From NCBI GenBank assembly GCA_002469865.1, contig DKOD01000033.1, forward strand, positions 1 through 6,606: a stretch of 6,606 nt of DNA, written 5' to 3'. Below, in pieces: positions 1 to 5,844 of the stretch. The DNA comes from Alphaproteobacteria bacterium UBA7371. GTDB taxonomy: Bacteria; Pseudomonadota; Alphaproteobacteria; UBA8317. Position numbers and translations under genes: made by a program. Numbering within the stretch: the stretch's first letter is position 1; every line of letters begins with the position of its first letter. The notes below the pieces were generated by a model. That model saw only the letters and a list, made by a program, of their open reading frames with translations. It was not told the DNA's origin and did no database searches.

Positions 1-260
1 ATAACCATGGCAGCACCGGGCATAATGCCAGCCCCAAGGCATCGGTCAAACTCATGAATGCCAGTAACCAGCCGTTCATGTTGTGGTCGCGCTGGGCTCA
101 AAGGCGTGGGAGGTGGGGTGGTTAAGCTGGCGGCCTTTTTGGGGCTCTTTGTTTGGGCAACAAATTGGTCCCAGCCACCGCATGATGGGCATTGACCCGT
201 CCATTGGCTCTGTTGATGGCCACAATCACTGCACACATATAACGTTCGATCTTTGGCCAA
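1..260 (-). CDS. radA: DNA repair protein RadA, N-terminal part (cut by window edge)
   Basis: This is the start of RadA (Sms), a RecA-like, DnaB-type ATPase that helps branch migration and processing of recombination intermediates. Eighty-six codons are visible. Residues 10-27 form the family's C4 zinc finger (C10-S-D-C13 and C24-P-S-C27, followed by GGWD). A proline-rich linker leads to the opening of the ATPase core at 66-86 (LVTGIHEFDRCLGAGIMPG), which stops just before the Walker A motif expected outside the window. The best start is TTG at 260: it gives M-A-K-D-R-T-L-Y-V-C, matching the usual RadA beginning, and I saw no ATG closer to the zinc finger in this frame. The TTG lies 2 nt after the mlaF stop; the only purine-rich stretch is GGGGG about 12 nt upstream, so initiation is probably coupled to mlaF translation. 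The identification is firm; the start codon is likely but inferred. Confidence 0.93.
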   Translation of the reverse strand, partial: MAKDRTLYVCSDCGHQQSQWTGQCPSCGGWDQFVAQTKSPKKAASLTTPPPTPLSPARPQHERLVTGIHEFDRCLGAGIMPGAAMV

Positions 261-262
261 TC

Positions 263-1027
263 TTAATTCTTGCCCCCAGGAATGGTGATGGGACCCTCCG
301 CACGGCCGTGAACAAATTGGTCCACATATTCATTACCACTTTCACGAACGAGTTTGGCTGGCCCACGCCAAATAATCTGTCCTTGCTGCAGCATGGCAAT
401 GTCGTCGCCAATGCGTTGTGCAGAGGCCATGTCATGGGTGATGGTTACTGCGGTGGCCCCGAGCCTATCAACACAATCCCTGATCAGTCGGTTGATGACA
501 TCGGACATGATGGGATCAAGACCTGTTGTTGGTTCGTCAAAAAAGATGATGTCAGGGTCATTAGAAATAGCGCGTGCCAAACCCACACGCTTTTGCATTC
601 CGCCTGATAATTCCACGGGATAAAGATCGGCCACATCGGCAGATAGGCCCACATCTTGGAGTTTTTTGACGGCATGCCCATGGGCGTCAGATCGGGTTAA
701 ACCATGGCCCTGGGTCAAGGAAAAAGAAATATTTTCCCAGACGCGCAAAGAGTCAAAGAGCGCACCGCCCTGAAACAGCATGCCAAATTTGGGTCCTTGC
801 CGACGATGGATGGCGATATTCGTTACATCCTGGCCATCAACCAACACGTTGCCGCTATCGGGCCGGATCAAATTCATGATGCATTTGAGCAAAACGGATT
901 TGCCAGTGCCCGAACCACCAATCACCACCAGGGAATGACCTTTTTCAATTTCCAGATCCAAATCCTGGAGGATCACCTTACCGGAAAACGCTTTGCTCAA
1001 TTTGTTCAATGAGATCATGTTGCTCAT
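263..1027 (-). CDS. mlaF: MlaF-type ABC transporter ATP-binding protein
   Basis: This is a 254-residue cytoplasmic ATPase of the MlaF/Ttg2A family, which powers phospholipid (or in some relatives sterol, toluene or other hydrophobic substrate) transport across the envelope together with an MlaE permease. Visible motifs: Walker A GGSGTGKS at 37-44, Q-loop glutamine Q86, signature LSGGMQKR at 140-147, Walker B IIFFDEP at 160-166 followed by TTGLDP, and switch histidine H198. The GTGKSV form and the FDEPTTGLDP string are typical of the Mla/Mce ATPases. The start was chosen as the ATG at 1027, which overlaps the mlaE stop as ATGA; a GGAGG lies 13 nt upstream. An in-frame ATG at 1081 would add 18 unrelated residues inside mlaE, and ATG 1018 is a slightly shorter option. 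Its partner is the permease directly upstream; radA follows after 2 nt. The substrate is not shown by the sequence. Confidence 0.92.
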   Translation of the reverse strand: MSNMISLNKLSKAFSGKVILQDLDLEIEKGHSLVVIGGSGTGKSVLLKCIMNLIRPDSGNVLVDGQDVTNIAIHRRQGPKFGMLFQGGALFDSLRVWENISFSLTQGHGLTRSDAHGHAVKKLQDVGLSADVADLYPVELSGGMQKRVGLARAISNDPDIIFFDEPTTGLDPIMSDVINRLIRDCVDRLGATAVTITHDMASAQRIGDDIAMLQQGQIIWRGPAKLVRESGNEYVDQFVHGRAEGPITIPGGKN

Positions 1028-1806
1028 GATGAGAAAAAGACCTCCGTGAGCATGTAATTGGCTGCAAGGATCAGCACACATGAAAGCACAACTGCATGGG
1101 TGGTGGCTTTGCCGACGCCCTGGGCGCCGCGGTCTGAGTTAAATCCTTGATAGCAACCAACGGCGGCAATGATAAACCCAAAGACGCCAGCTTTCACCAA
1201 ACCTGAAACGACATCACCAACTTCCAAAAAGTCGATGGTGTTGTGAAGGTAGGTGGAGGAGTCAAAACCAAGCCGTCCAGTGCCAACAAGGTAGCCGCCC
1301 CAAACCCCAATGACATCAGCCACCAGCACAAGCAGGGGCATGGACAGGGTGGCCGCCATCAGTCTTGGAAATACCAGGTAACGAAGAGGGTCGGTTTGCA
1401 AGGTGGTCAATGCATCAATCTGTTCAGAGACCTTCATGGTGCCAATTTCCGCAGCAATGGCGGCGGCAACACGGCCTGCCACCATTAGGCCACCCAGCAC
1501 GGGTCCTAATTCCCGGGTGATCCCAAGCACCACAATAGAAGCGACGATGCCTTCAGCATTAAAACGTGACCCGCCGATATAAATCTGAAGGGCCAAAACG
1601 GCACCGGTAAAAAGAGCGGTTAGCCCAATAACGGGCAAAGACAGATAGCCAATTCGGACAAGTTGATCGAGAAACACACGCCAATAAAAAGGCCCACCAA
1701 AACCACGCAGCAAGGCTTGGCCGACAAACATAAAAAAACGACCAATCATTGCCATGAATGAGAGGCTTCCAGCGCCAATTTGTCCGGGCAAATTCAAAAG
1801 AACCAT
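1024..1806 (-). CDS. mlaE: MlaE-type ABC transporter permease
   Basis: This is a 260-residue inner-membrane permease of the MlaE family (DUF140), the same length as E. coli MlaE. It should dimerise and bind two copies of the ATPase encoded next to it. An amphipathic N-terminal segment (about 17-35) precedes hydrophobic segments near 54-77, 87-119, 144-174, 203-222 and 235-258. The family hallmark ITRELGPVLGGLMVAGRVAA lies at 96-115, followed by AAEIGTMKVSEQIDAL (118-133); a second conserved block is CYQGF (218-222) with GVGKATTHAVV (230-240). I chose ATG 1806 because AAAAGG precedes it by 8 nt and the alr stop is 19 nt upstream. A GTG at 1845 would add 13 charged residues, overlap alr and lack a good ribosome-binding site. 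The 3' end overlaps mlaF as ATGA. No MlaD, MlaC or MlaB gene is in the window. Confidence 0.92.
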   Translation of the reverse strand: MVLLNLPGQIGAGSLSFMAMIGRFFMFVGQALLRGFGGPFYWRVFLDQLVRIGYLSLPVIGLTALFTGAVLALQIYIGGSRFNAEGIVASIVVLGITRELGPVLGGLMVAGRVAAAIAAEIGTMKVSEQIDALTTLQTDPLRYLVFPRLMAATLSMPLLVLVADVIGVWGGYLVGTGRLGFDSSTYLHNTIDFLEVGDVVSGLVKAGVFGFIIAAVGCYQGFNSDRGAQGVGKATTHAVVLSCVLILAANYMLTEVFFSS

Positions 1807-1820
1807 GGGCTTAACCTTTT
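1807..1820 (-). promoter_or_regulatory. Ribosome-binding site supporting the mlaE start at 1806
   Basis: AAAAGG at 1820-1815 stands 8 nt before ATG 1806, directly after the alr stop. The alternative GTG at 1845 has only pyrimidine-rich or mixed sequence in the equivalent place. Confidence 0.55.
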
Positions 1821-1825
1821 TGAAA

Positions 1826-2845
1826 TCATAGGCATCTTTGACCACGAAATTGGCTGCCTAGGCCAGTGAGAAGTTCATAGGAAATCGTCCCTGCTACCTT
1901 CGCCAAGCTTGCCAAATCTTCGGGGGAATAAATCAAATCAATCCATTGACCCTCTTCAAATGTGGCATTGTGCACGCCCACCACGCAGCTATCCATGGAG
2001 ATACGGCCCAAAAATGATAGCTCCAAACCTTGGCTGGTTTTGTAAGATTGGTTGGACAAATGCCTTGGCAATCCGTCGGCATAACCAATGCCAAGAACAT
2101 AGGCGGCAAGGGGGCCTTCGGCGGTGAATGTGGCGCCATACCCAACATGATCATCTTTGTTTAAGTTGTTTTTCTGCAAAATTTTTGCAGATAGGGTCAT
2201 GACAGGTTTCACCCCATCAAAGGCAACTCCTCCATAAAGGCCAATGCCAGGCCTGGTGAGGTCATAATGGCTTGTGGGGTGATGGATAATGCCTTCACTA
2301 TTGGCGAGGCTTGCCCGCTCAGGAGCCATGTTTTCAACAACTTCTTGAAATTGAACAATTTGTTTTTGGGTCACCAGATCATCTTCATCGGCACATGAAA
2401 GATGTGACATGACCATATGCGGGTTTTTGGGGATCATGTGCCAATCCTTGGACAAAAACCCCAAACGCTTCATGGCGGTGTCGAGATGATAGGCCACGGG
2501 ACCTTGATGGCTGGATAGGGCCAACAGATCCCTGTGGTTATTGACCACGGGCACCATTTTTTTGTCAGCCAGCATGTCACCATCAAGAAGAGATGCGCCA
2601 TTTAATACATAAACACGGCCATTTTGGGGGAGAAGTGATGCCACTTGGGCATATTCCGATGGCTGGGCCACAAAAAAATCTTCCACACCCACATCAACCA
2701 GCGCTGGGATAATTTGCTGGGCACCTGTTCCATAGGCATTTGCTTTCACAACAGCGGCGGTCTCACCCTTTGATAAATGGTCTAGGTTGATAAAATTATC
2801 GACGATATGCTGGCGGTTTATGGAGAGTAGGGCATGGCTGGTCAT
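1826..2845 (-). CDS. alr: Alanine racemase (PLP-dependent)
   Basis: This enzyme interconverts L- and D-alanine in the cytoplasm, supplying D-alanine for peptidoglycan. The 339-residue protein has the fold-type III barrel first: VVKANAYG at 32-39 carries the PLP lysine K34, LDTAMKRLGF at 121-130 carries the arginine R127 that normally steadies PLP, and RPGIGLYG is at 198-205. The C-terminal beta domain has VGYGATFTA at 234-242 with the second catalytic base Y236, GIGYADGLPR at 252-261, and GRISMD at 280-285. The residue two before D122 is H120, where characterised enzymes such as that of Geobacillus often have a carbamylated lysine. The end, SQFRGQRCL, is less typical of the family. The start at 2845 makes a TGATG overlap with the dnaB stop and has GGGAAGG just upstream; an in-frame ATG at 2857 would add four residues. 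Second gene of the dnaB unit. Confidence 0.94.
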   Translation of the reverse strand: MTSHALLSINRQHIVDNFINLDHLSKGETAAVVKANAYGTGAQQIIPALVDVGVEDFFVAQPSEYAQVASLLPQNGRVYVLNGASLLDGDMLADKKMVPVVNNHRDLLALSSHQGPVAYHLDTAMKRLGFLSKDWHMIPKNPHMVMSHLSCADEDDLVTQKQIVQFQEVVENMAPERASLANSEGIIHHPTSHYDLTRPGIGLYGGVAFDGVKPVMTLSAKILQKNNLNKDDHVGYGATFTAEGPLAAYVLGIGYADGLPRHLSNQSYKTSQGLELSFLGRISMDSCVVGVHNATFEEGQWIDLIYSPEDLASLAKVAGTISYELLTGLGSQFRGQRCL

Positions 2846-4290
2846 CAGCCTTCCCATCCACCATTTGATTGGTGCGCAAGGTTTCCAAAGCGGGTAAAAT
2901 CACCGTTAAAGTGCAGTTTTACTGTTCCGATGGGCCCGTGGCGTTGCTTGCCGATGATGAGCTCCGCCATGCCATATACTTCGTCCATCTTTTGCTTCCA
3001 TTGTTCATGTTCAACAGTGCCTTCGCGAGGTTCGGTACGGCCGACATAATATTCCTCCCGGAACACGAACATCACCACATCAGCATCTTGTTCGATAGAT
3101 CCTGATTCACGAAGGTCAGAAAGCTGGGGTCTTTTATCTTCCCGTTGTTCGACGGCGCGGGATAATTGTGACAGCGCCACCACAGGCACTGAGAGCTCTT
3201 TGGCCAAGGCCTTCAGGCCCTGGGTGATTTCGCTTAATTCTTGCACCCGGTTGTCACCAGAACGGCTGCTGGGGGGGCGCAGCAATTGTAGGTAATCGAC
3301 CACCACCAATTGAATATTATGCTGACGTTTGAGTTTCCGGCAACGCGCGGCCAGTGTTGAAATGGGCAGTGCTGGCGTGTCGTCGACATAAAGCTCTACT
3401 TCCTCCAGACGACGGGCCACATCGGCAAGGCGAACCATTTCTTCTTTATTGATCATGCCCCGACGGATCTGGCTGGAATTGATTTCAGATTGTTCTGACA
3501 AAATTCGTGCGGCGAGCTGTTCTGCAGACATCTCCAATGAAAAAAATGCCACTGGCCCACCATCGATAATCTTTTCTTTTCCTGAAGCGGTTTTGGCCTT
3601 TCGGTGGTTGTTGGCCACGTTAAAGGCAATGGTCGTGGCCAATGCCGTTTTGCCCATGGATGGACGCCCGGCAAGGATCAAAAGATCCGAGGGGTGCAAG
3701 CCGCCAAGTTTGGCGTCGAGGTCCCTTAAGCCTGTGGATAGGCCAGCCAAACCGCCATCTCGTTGGAAAGCCGCCTCAGCATGCTCAATGGCCATCCGCA
3801 TCGCTTCTTCAAAAGTAACGGCACCACCTTCATAGCGACCGCGTTCGGCCATTTTGTATAAGGAAGATTCTGCATCGGTGATTAAGTTTTCCGATGACAC
3901 CCCATGGTCCAGGCGTGCACGTTCAGAGATATCTCCGCCCAAGCGTACCAATTCCCGACGGATGGCCAGGTCGTGAACAACCTTGGCATAATGGGGTGCT
4001 TGGGAAACAGAGACCACCTCAGTGGCCAGCTCTGCCAGAAATATATCAATATTATCGAATTCCGCAAAATTCTCATCTGCTTTTAAGCTATGGGAAAGGG
4101 TGATCGCATTCACAACCGCGCCACGAGGTATGCGCTCGCAGGCCACAGCATAGATGGCTGCAAACCTCGGGTCGGCAAAATGTTCCTCCATGAGGAAGCT
4201 GTTCAAATTATCGAAAATATTGTTGTTGGTAAGCAGGGCGCTAATGACAGCCCGCTCCGCACGCAAATTCACGGTGCTCTGATCGTTCAT
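2845..4290 (-). CDS. dnaB: Replicative DNA helicase DnaB
   Basis: This is the hexameric 5'-3' helicase that unwinds DNA at the replication fork and contacts primase and the clamp loader. The 481-residue length is normal. The N-terminal DnaB domain covers about 8-110 (AERAVISALL at 11-20), a linker helix follows, and the RecA-like core begins near 185 (STGLRDLDAKLGGLHPSDL). Motifs: Walker A GRPSMGKT at 208-215, SLEMS at 251-255, Walker B VVVDYLQLL at 329-337, SQLSR at 374-378, DLRESGSIEQDAD at 392-404, and the KQRHGPIGTV region at 448-457 with the likely arginine finger. Residues about 228-245 form an insertion between Walker A and SLEMS that E. coli lacks and that, from memory, is common in alphaproteobacteria. 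GAGGGG lies 6 nt before the ATG. A hairpin terminator upstream separates it from rplI, so it probably heads its own transcript. It overlaps alr by one base (TGATG). Confidence 0.97.
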   Translation of the reverse strand: MNDQSTVNLRAERAVISALLTNNNIFDNLNSFLMEEHFADPRFAAIYAVACERIPRGAVVNAITLSHSLKADENFAEFDNIDIFLAELATEVVSVSQAPHYAKVVHDLAIRRELVRLGGDISERARLDHGVSSENLITDAESSLYKMAERGRYEGGAVTFEEAMRMAIEHAEAAFQRDGGLAGLSTGLRDLDAKLGGLHPSDLLILAGRPSMGKTALATTIAFNVANNHRKAKTASGKEKIIDGGPVAFFSLEMSAEQLAARILSEQSEINSSQIRRGMINKEEMVRLADVARRLEEVELYVDDTPALPISTLAARCRKLKRQHNIQLVVVDYLQLLRPPSSRSGDNRVQELSEITQGLKALAKELSVPVVALSQLSRAVEQREDKRPQLSDLRESGSIEQDADVVMFVFREEYYVGRTEPREGTVEHEQWKQKMDEVYGMAELIIGKQRHGPIGTVKLHFNGDFTRFGNLAHQSNGGWEG

Positions 4291-4302
4291 GAACTACCCC
4301 TC
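4291..4302 (-). promoter_or_regulatory. Ribosome-binding site of dnaB
   Basis: GAGGGG at 4302-4297 stands 6 nt before the dnaB ATG. The same GAGGGG core serves rplI (5036-5031, 7 nt before its ATG), which supports both starts. Confidence 0.7.
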
Positions 4303-4330
4303 ATTAAGCAAATGCATCATGTCACCGCTC

Positions 4331-4359
4331 ACCATAAGGGCGCAAGAAAAAGCAAGCAA
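4331..4359 (-). promoter_or_regulatory. Possible sigma-70-like promoter for dnaB
   Basis: Reading the - strand, TTGCTT (4359-4354) is followed after 17 nt by TATGGT (4336-4331). These resemble -35 and -10 boxes with ideal spacing but only partial consensus (about 3 and 4 of 6). It lies between the terminator hairpin and dnaB and would give a leader of about 33 nt. A transcript start here is expected from the layout, but the boxes themselves are weak evidence. Confidence 0.28.
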
Positions 4360-4370
4360 TTTGGTGCAGG

Positions 4371-4403
4371 AAATACAAACAACCTCGGCCATTTGGCCGA
4401 GGT
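4371..4403 (-). terminator. Intrinsic terminator after rplI
   Basis: A perfect 9-bp GC-rich stem (ACCTCGGCC at 4382-4390 against GGCCGAGGT at 4395-4403) encloses a 4-nt loop. On the - strand the stem is followed by TGTTTGTATTT, a T-rich though interrupted tail. It sits 38 nt after the rplI stop, the expected place to end the rpsF-rpsR-rplI transcript before dnaB. The + strand side is also T-rich (GTTATTTTT), so it could work in both directions, but no + strand gene ends here. Some read-through into dnaB remains possible. Confidence 0.75.
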
Positions 4404-4441
4404 CGTTATTTTTGAATGTGGGCTAGCGCCAAAAATGAAGA

Positions 4442-5023
4442 TCAATCGTCGGAGGGACCATCCTCATCTTTGTAAGCGTTTTCGGCCATGTCGCGGGCCA
4501 ATTCATCGGCCTCGTCTTCCCGTTGACGGCGGGCCTCTTCAACCACATCAACGCCTTGGGCCTGCAATTCGGCTTCTTCCTCGGAACGAGCCACATTGAC
4601 CACAACCTGGGCAGTTACCTCGCCATGGAGACGAACAATAATCTTGTGAAGCCCAAGCGTTTTGATGGGTTGGTTCAATTCCACCTGCGAACGACCAATG
4701 CGTTGGCCACCCTCAGTTACCATATCAGCGATATCGCGTGTGCTCACGGAACCATAAAGCAGGCCACTTTCTGAAGCAGAGCGGATTGCAGCGTACCGGC
4801 GATCGTCGATCAACAGCTTAATGGCATCTGCGTCAGCTTTTTCTGCGGCATTGCGTGCGATGATGTCTTCCCGTTCGCGTTCAAAACGTTCACGATTGGC
4901 ATCCGTGGCACGAAGAGCTTTGCCTTTGGGCAACAAAAAGTTGCGGGCAAAACCAGGACGCACCCGAACGACGTCACCGATGGATCCCAACTTTTCCACA
5001 CGCTCAAGGAGAATAACTTCCAT
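4442..5023 (-). CDS. rplI: 50S ribosomal protein L9
   Basis: L9 binds 23S rRNA near the base of the L1 stalk and helps keep reading frame and ribosome spacing. The 193-residue protein begins MEVILLERVEKLGSIGDVV, the standard L9 N-terminal domain; the family signature spans about 13-40 with GSIGDVV, RPGFARNFLLPKGKA and the closing threonine. A charged connecting helix follows (about 41-75), then the C-terminal RNA-binding domain to about 146. The last 47 residues (from S147) are an acidic, glutamate- and aspartate-rich tail absent from the roughly 149-residue E. coli protein; such tails are, as I recall, usual in alphaproteobacteria. The ATG at 5023 has GAGGGG 7 nt upstream; a GTG at 5038 would add five residues not found in L9. 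It lies 11 nt after rpsR and ends the ribosomal unit before the terminator. Confidence 0.96.
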   Translation of the reverse strand: MEVILLERVEKLGSIGDVVRVRPGFARNFLLPKGKALRATDANRERFEREREDIIARNAAEKADADAIKLLIDDRRYAAIRSASESGLLYGSVSTRDIADMVTEGGQRIGRSQVELNQPIKTLGLHKIIVRLHGEVTAQVVVNVARSEEEAELQAQGVDVVEEARRQREDEADELARDMAENAYKDEDGPSDD

Positions 5024-5034
5024 GATCAATCCCC

Positions 5035-5277
5035 TCACTTCACAACATAAGGCAGCAGGCCGATATAACGGGCCCGCTTGATGGCACGAGCGAGTTCACG
5101 CTGTTTTTGTGCGGACACGGCCGTGATGCGGCTTGGCACAATTTTGCCACGCTCTGACAAAAAGCGTTGCAAAAGTTTTGTATCCTTATAGTCAATTTTG
5201 GGCGCATCAGCGCTTGCAAATGGGCAAGATTTGCGGCGGCGAACAAATGCCCTGCGTTGTTGACGTTCTTCGCTCAT
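5035..5277 (-). CDS. rpsR: 30S ribosomal protein S18
   Basis: S18 is a small-subunit protein that forms a heterodimer with S6 on the platform of the 30S subunit. The 80-residue length is typical. A basic N-terminus (RRAFVRRRKSCPF at 8-20) leads into the signature region KIDYKDTKLLQRFLSERGKI (27-46), then PSRITAVSAQKQRELARAIK (48-67) and ARYIGLLPY (69-77). Its ATG overlaps the rpsF stop by one base (TAATG), with GAGGAG 8 nt upstream inside the end of rpsF, so translation is probably coupled and keeps S6 and S18 in balance. rplI follows 11 nt later. I see nothing unusual in the protein. Confidence 0.97.
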   Translation of the reverse strand: MSEERQQRRAFVRRRKSCPFASADAPKIDYKDTKLLQRFLSERGKIVPSRITAVSAQKQRELARAIKRARYIGLLPYVVK

Positions 5278-5684
5278 TATTCAGACTCCTCATGAGAGGT
5301 GTTGCCACGTGCTTCACTGCGATCGTCATGCTCATCGCGACGTGGGCGGCGACGGTCACCACCACGATTTTGAAGGATAACAGACGGACCTTCATCATGA
5401 TCTTCAACGCGGACGGTTAAGTGACGAACAACATCTTCATCAAGGCCCATCAGACGCTCCATCTCGTGAAGTGCTGGGGCAGGCGCTGCGATGTTCATCA
5501 ACAGATAATGACCCTTGCGGTATTTGCGGATGGGGTAAGCAAAGGACTTCAGGCCCCAATATTCTGACTTGCGAACCTCGCCACCATGTTCGGTGAGAAT
5601 GTCAGCATATTTTTGGCCGATTGCCTCGGCCTGCCCAGAACTAAGGTCCTGGCGTGCTATGAGCACGTGTTCGTATAGTCTCAT
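5277..5684 (-). CDS. rpsF: 30S ribosomal protein S6
   Basis: S6 pairs with S18 on the 30S platform. The 135-residue protein opens MRLYEHVLIARQDLSSGQAE, as S6 proteins do; the core block YWGLKSFAYPIRKYRKGHYL lies at 42-61 and LDEDVVRHLTVRV at 81-93. After about residue 105 comes a highly charged, arginine- and aspartate-rich tail (RGGDRRRPRRDEHDD onward) ending in EESE, comparable to the acidic tail of E. coli S6 that RimK extends with glutamates, although here the tail mixes basic and acidic residues. The start at 5684 is fixed by a perfect AGGAGG 5 nt upstream; the frame stays open further upstream, but that part shows no S6 similarity and runs into fabD. First gene of the ribosomal unit, one-base overlap with rpsR. 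Confidence 0.97.
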   Translation of the reverse strand: MRLYEHVLIARQDLSSGQAEAIGQKYADILTEHGGEVRKSEYWGLKSFAYPIRKYRKGHYLLMNIAAPAPALHEMERLMGLDEDVVRHLTVRVEDHDEGPSVILQNRGGDRRRPRRDEHDDRSEARGNTSHEESE

Positions 5685-5695
5685 CTTTTCCTCCT
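5685..5695 (-). promoter_or_regulatory. Strong ribosome-binding site of rpsF
   Basis: AGGAGG at 5695-5690 is the full complement of the 16S tail, 5 nt before ATG 5684. It decides the rpsF start against the longer open frame that extends to 5897. Confidence 0.85.
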
Positions 5696-5730
5696 GGTTC
5701 AGGCGCCGAGCAAATTCGGGGCCACCCACG

Positions 5731-5785
5731 ACCAATTCGTGAGTATGGTTGACCGGACAAGGGCGCTTCCTTAACCAGAATTGGT
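5731..5785. repeat. Inverted repeat in the rpsF/fabD intergenic region
   Basis: ACCAATTC (5731-5738) is exactly complementary in reverse to GAATTGGT (5778-5785), with 39 nt between. The arms could be a protein-binding pair or the base of a leader structure; an 8-bp match in 160 bases may also arise by chance. Confidence 0.4.
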
Positions 5786-5791
5786 GCGGTT

Positions 5792-5820
5792 TTGCAAGCG
5801 ATGGCCGCTGATTCATTAAT
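5792..5820 (+). promoter_or_regulatory. Possible sigma-70-like promoter for fabD
   Basis: TTGCAA (5792-5797) and ATTAAT (5815-5820) are 17 nt apart, each matching about 4 of 6 consensus bases. A start near 5827 would leave a leader of about 18 nt carrying the GGAGG ribosome-binding site. A GATTC (GANTC, the CcrM methylation target of alphaproteobacteria) fills the last spacer positions, 5810-5814. Confidence 0.33.
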
Positions 5821-5844
5821 GTGACGCAACCGGAGGTGCCAAAT

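Larger units (their letters stand above)
5685..5844. other. Divergent intergenic region between rpsF and fabD
   Basis: These 160 bases must carry the promoters of both rpsF (leftward) and fabD (rightward). They contain an 8-bp inverted repeat (ACCAATTC / GAATTGGT), a second pair CTGGTT (5694-5699) / AACCAG (5773-5778), and on the rpsF side a small possible stem CCGA/TCGG about 30 nt before the ribosome-binding site. No convincing sigma-70 promoter for rpsF could be picked out; CATACT (- strand, 5754-5749) is a fair -10 without a matching -35. The rpsF leader is a reasonable place for S6:S18 autoregulation, known in many bacteria, but I could not confirm the structure. Confidence 0.6.

Noticed and set aside
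83..607. 174-codon open frame on the + strand
   Set aside because: It lies opposite radA and mlaF, both strongly supported by motifs, and its translation looks like no protein family.
1028..1081. Longer mlaF start at 1081
   Set aside because: The extra 18 residues lie inside mlaE in another frame and do not resemble an MlaF N-terminus; the ATGA junction at 1027 fits better.
3449..3835. 128-codon + strand open frame opposite the dnaB core
   Set aside because: It mirrors the Walker A region of dnaB and has no ribosome-binding site or family likeness.
4090..4599. 169-codon + strand open frame across the rplI/dnaB junction
   Set aside because: It is antisense to dnaB and rplI and crosses the terminator hairpin; the product has no recognisable domain.
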